Positions 14,793 to 19,736 of a stretch of DNA of 19,736 nt are shown here, piece by piece; the first letter of the stretch is position 1; every line of letters begins with the position of its first letter. The notes below the pieces were generated by a model. It had not been told where the DNA came from. It worked only from the letters and a program-made list of their open reading frames with translations, and searched no databases. The translations under genes were made by a program, and so were the position numbers. This DNA comes from an uncultured Arenimonas sp. (lineage in GTDB: Bacteria; Pseudomonadota; Gammaproteobacteria; Xanthomonadales; Xanthomonadaceae), in contig CAMLKR010000028.1 of assembly GCA_946480565.1 (NCBI GenBank), forward strand, positions 1 through 19,736. The letters run 5' to 3'.

Positions 14793-15590
14793 TCAGTGCC
14801 CCGCCGAACGGGCTTTCACCAGCTTGAGCACCTGGTTGAAATACAGGTTCGGGAACCAGCGCTTCAGGCGCCAGCGCATCGGTTCGCGTCTGGTCGGAAG
14901 CACCAGGAACTCGCCGCGCTCGACCGCCGCGAACACCGCGTCGGAGACGCTTTCGAGCGTGTCCGGCGAGGTCTCCATCATCTTGTCGGCGAAGGACTTC
15001 AGGCGCGGGTTGCCCTGCCAGCTCTCGAGCAGGTTGGTGCGGAAGAAGGCCGGGCACAGCACGCTGACCCGGATGCCCTTGTCGTGCAGTTCGACCCGCA
15101 GCTGCTCGGACAGCGCGACCACGGCGGCCTTGGACACGCCGTAGCTCATGATGCTGGGCGCGCCGGCGAGGCCGGCGAAGCTGGCGGTATTGATCACCTG
15201 GCCGCGGCCGGCGGCGATCATGCCCGGCAGGAACAGCCGGCAGCCGCGCACCACGCCCAGCAGGTTGATCTCCAGCACGTTGCGCCATTCGGCCATCGTG
15301 GTCTCGACCATCGCGCCGCCGGTGGCGATGCCGGCGTTGTTGACCAGCACGTCGATGCCGCCCCATTCGCCGGCGATGCGTTCGTGCACCTGCTCCATCG
15401 CGTCGTCGCTGGCGACGTTGGCGGCGATCGCAAGGTGGCCGCTGCCCGGCAGCGCGGCGCGCGCCAGTTCGGCGCGGGCCGCGTCCAGGTCGACGCAGGC
15501 GACGCGGTCGCCGGCCTTCGCGTAGCGCTGGGCCAAGGCCAGGCCCAGGCCGCTGCCAGCCCCCGTGATCAATACCCGCCGCTGCGCCAT
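14793..15590 (-). CDS. short-chain dehydrogenase/reductase (SDR), NAD-type
   Basis: A 265-residue classical SDR. The cofactor motif TGAGSGLG is at 9-16, NNAG at 84-87, and the catalytic residues are Ser137 (NTASFAG), Tyr150 and Lys154 (YGVSK). Asp34 at the end of the second strand (ACVDLD) favours NAD(H) over NADP(H). The C-terminal part after about residue 185 is longer than in minimal SDRs and ends in a basic segment (RREPMRWRLKRWFPNLYFNQVLKLVKARS), which may bind membrane or lipid. It leads the two-gene operon with the saccharopine-reductase-like gene and is divergent from the second SDR gene. A GGGGACGA stretch before the ATG is a weak ribosome site. Substrate unknown. Confidence 0.92.
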   Translation of the reverse strand: MAQRRVLITGAGSGLGLALAQRYAKAGDRVACVDLDAARAELARAALPGSGHLAIAANVASDDAMEQVHERIAGEWGGIDVLVNNAGIATGGAMVETTMAEWRNVLEINLLGVVRGCRLFLPGMIAAGRGQVINTASFAGLAGAPSIMSYGVSKAAVVALSEQLRVELHDKGIRVSVLCPAFFRTNLLESWQGNPRLKSFADKMMETSPDTLESVSDAVFAAVERGEFLVLPTRREPMRWRLKRWFPNLYFNQVLKLVKARSAGH

Positions 15591-15689
15591 GATTGTCGTC
15601 CCCGGTGTAGCCGGGCCTCGGAGGGGCCTGTGCTAGGCTCCGGAGCATACCAAGCCGTACGTTCCCCGCGCAGTCCACGGAGTTTGCTC
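15591..15689. promoter_or_regulatory. divergent intergenic region with a 10-bp palindrome
   Basis: This 99-base gap must hold promoters for both SDR genes. The perfect palindrome GCTCCGGAGC (15637-15646) overlaps an extended -10-like element TGCTAGGCT (15631-15639) on the plus strand, so it could be a repressor or activator site. No convincing -35 hexamer accompanies it on either strand, and no transcription factor gene is adjacent. Confidence 0.28.
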
Positions 15690-19104
<3,415 letters not shown>

Positions 19105-19108
<4 letters not shown>

Positions 19109-19736
19109 CGCGCGATCTGCACCAGCGCCGGCGCATGGTCGCTCGGCCGTTCCCATTCGCGCGGTTCGCGGTCGATGCTGGCGCCGACGCAGCGGGGCTT
19201 CAGCGCGTCGCTGACCAGGCACAGGTCGATGCGCAGGCCGAGGTTGCGGCGGAAGCCGGCGGCGCGGTAGTCCCACCAGCTGAACACGCCGCCCTCCTGA
19301 TGGTGGAGGCGGTAGCTGTCGTGCAGGCCCAGGTCGAACAGGCGTTTCAGCGCGGCGCGTTCCGCCGTGGACGTGAGGATGGAGCTGTCGTTCCAGATCG
19401 CAGGATCGTGCACGTCGCGGTCGTCGGGCGCGATGTTGAAATCGCCCAGCACCACCAGGTTGGGGTGCGCCCTGATCTCTTCCGCCAGCCAGCCGTGCAC
19501 GGCATCGAGCCAGCGCAGCTTGTAGTCGTATTTTTCGGTGCCCACGTCCTGGCCGTTGACCACGTACAGGTTGACGATGCGCAGGCCGCCGACGGTGGCG
19601 GCCAGCACGCGTTTCTGTTCGTCGGCGAAACCCGGGATGGCCATCACGCAGCTGGCCTCGTGGATGGGTTCGCGCGCCAGTATGGCCACGCCGTTGTAGG
19701 TCTTCTGGCCGCAGAACACGCTGCGGTAGCCCAGCG
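19105..19736 (-). CDS. xthA: exodeoxyribonuclease III, N-terminus outside the window
   Basis: AP endonuclease and 3'-5' exonuclease of base excision repair, about 209 residues of a protein that is usually near 260. The frame is open to the window edge; the missing N-terminal part should hold the metal-binding Glu (E. coli E34). Visible signatures: GQKTYNGVAIL, NLYVVNGQ, LVVLGDFNIAP (catalytic Asp and Asn), FSWWDYRAAGFRRNLGLRIDL, and the terminal SDHAPALV with the catalytic Asp-His pair. RIVNLYVVNGQDVGTEKYDYKL is the subgroup of ExoIII common in xanthomonads and alphaproteobacteria rather than the exact E. coli form. The HIT gene follows with a GTGA overlap. A GTG at 19719 within the frame is internal and not the start. 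Confidence 0.95.

Noticed and set aside
14790..15689. Upstream extension of the plus-strand SDR frame, suggesting a fused 553-residue protein
   Set aside because: The extension is antisense to the divergent SDR; a GGAG ribosome site and the normal SDR N-terminus place the start at 15690.

Overview
The window is a gene-dense, GC-rich chromosomal segment, coding on both strands almost end to end, with no RNA genes, insertion sequences, CRISPR arrays or prophage parts that I can see. The gene set fits a gammaproteobacterium of the Xanthomonadaceae/Lysobacteraceae type: polA beside a DUF2782 gene, UvrD, a YqhA/UPF0114 protein, and a DPP IV-type peptidase whose active-site motif (GWSNGGY) and catalytic spacing match the Stenotrophomonas maltophilia enzyme. 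The taxonomic call is inference from protein character only.

Layout. (1) 1-2474, minus: polA, cut off at its 3' end by the window edge. (2) 2581-5213, plus: four overlapping genes (DUF2782 exported protein, TRAP small permease, TRAP large permease, GNAT acetyltransferase). (3) 5214-7376, minus: a membrane-anchored diheme cytochrome c and, upstream of it, the TRAP solute-binding lipoprotein. The binding protein belongs functionally with the permeases across the strand switch. (4) 7466-13670, minus, in transcription order: a 72-residue two-helix membrane protein, YqhA-like protein, a hairpin, a PAS-GGDEF-EAL cyclic-di-GMP protein, and uvrD. (5) 13748-15590, minus: an SDR dehydrogenase followed one base later by a saccharopine-reductase-like Rossmann protein. 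(6) 15690-18678, plus: a second SDR and the DPP IV-like peptidase, divergent from group 5. (7) 18641-19736, minus: xthA (5' part missing) overlapping by four bases a HIT-family gene, whose end runs 38 bases into the convergent peptidase gene.

How the genes work together. PolA, UvrD and exonuclease III are DNA-repair housekeeping functions. The three TRAP components probably make one secondary transporter for a small 2-oxo or hydroxy acid: the binding protein keeps residues that hold the ligand and cation in the TakP group. The other pairings are operonic, with no clear shared pathway.

I do not see a convincing undescribed multi-gene system. The points most worth a second look are the EF-hand-like loop in the DUF2782 protein and its coupling to the TRAP genes, the split TRAP locus with a Tat-plus-lipobox binding protein, a possible CTG start on the GGDEF-EAL gene, a possibly leaderless uvrD promoter, and a two-cysteine insertion in the YqhA homologue. 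Many very long open frames lie antisense to real genes; these are a by-product of high GC content and were rejected.
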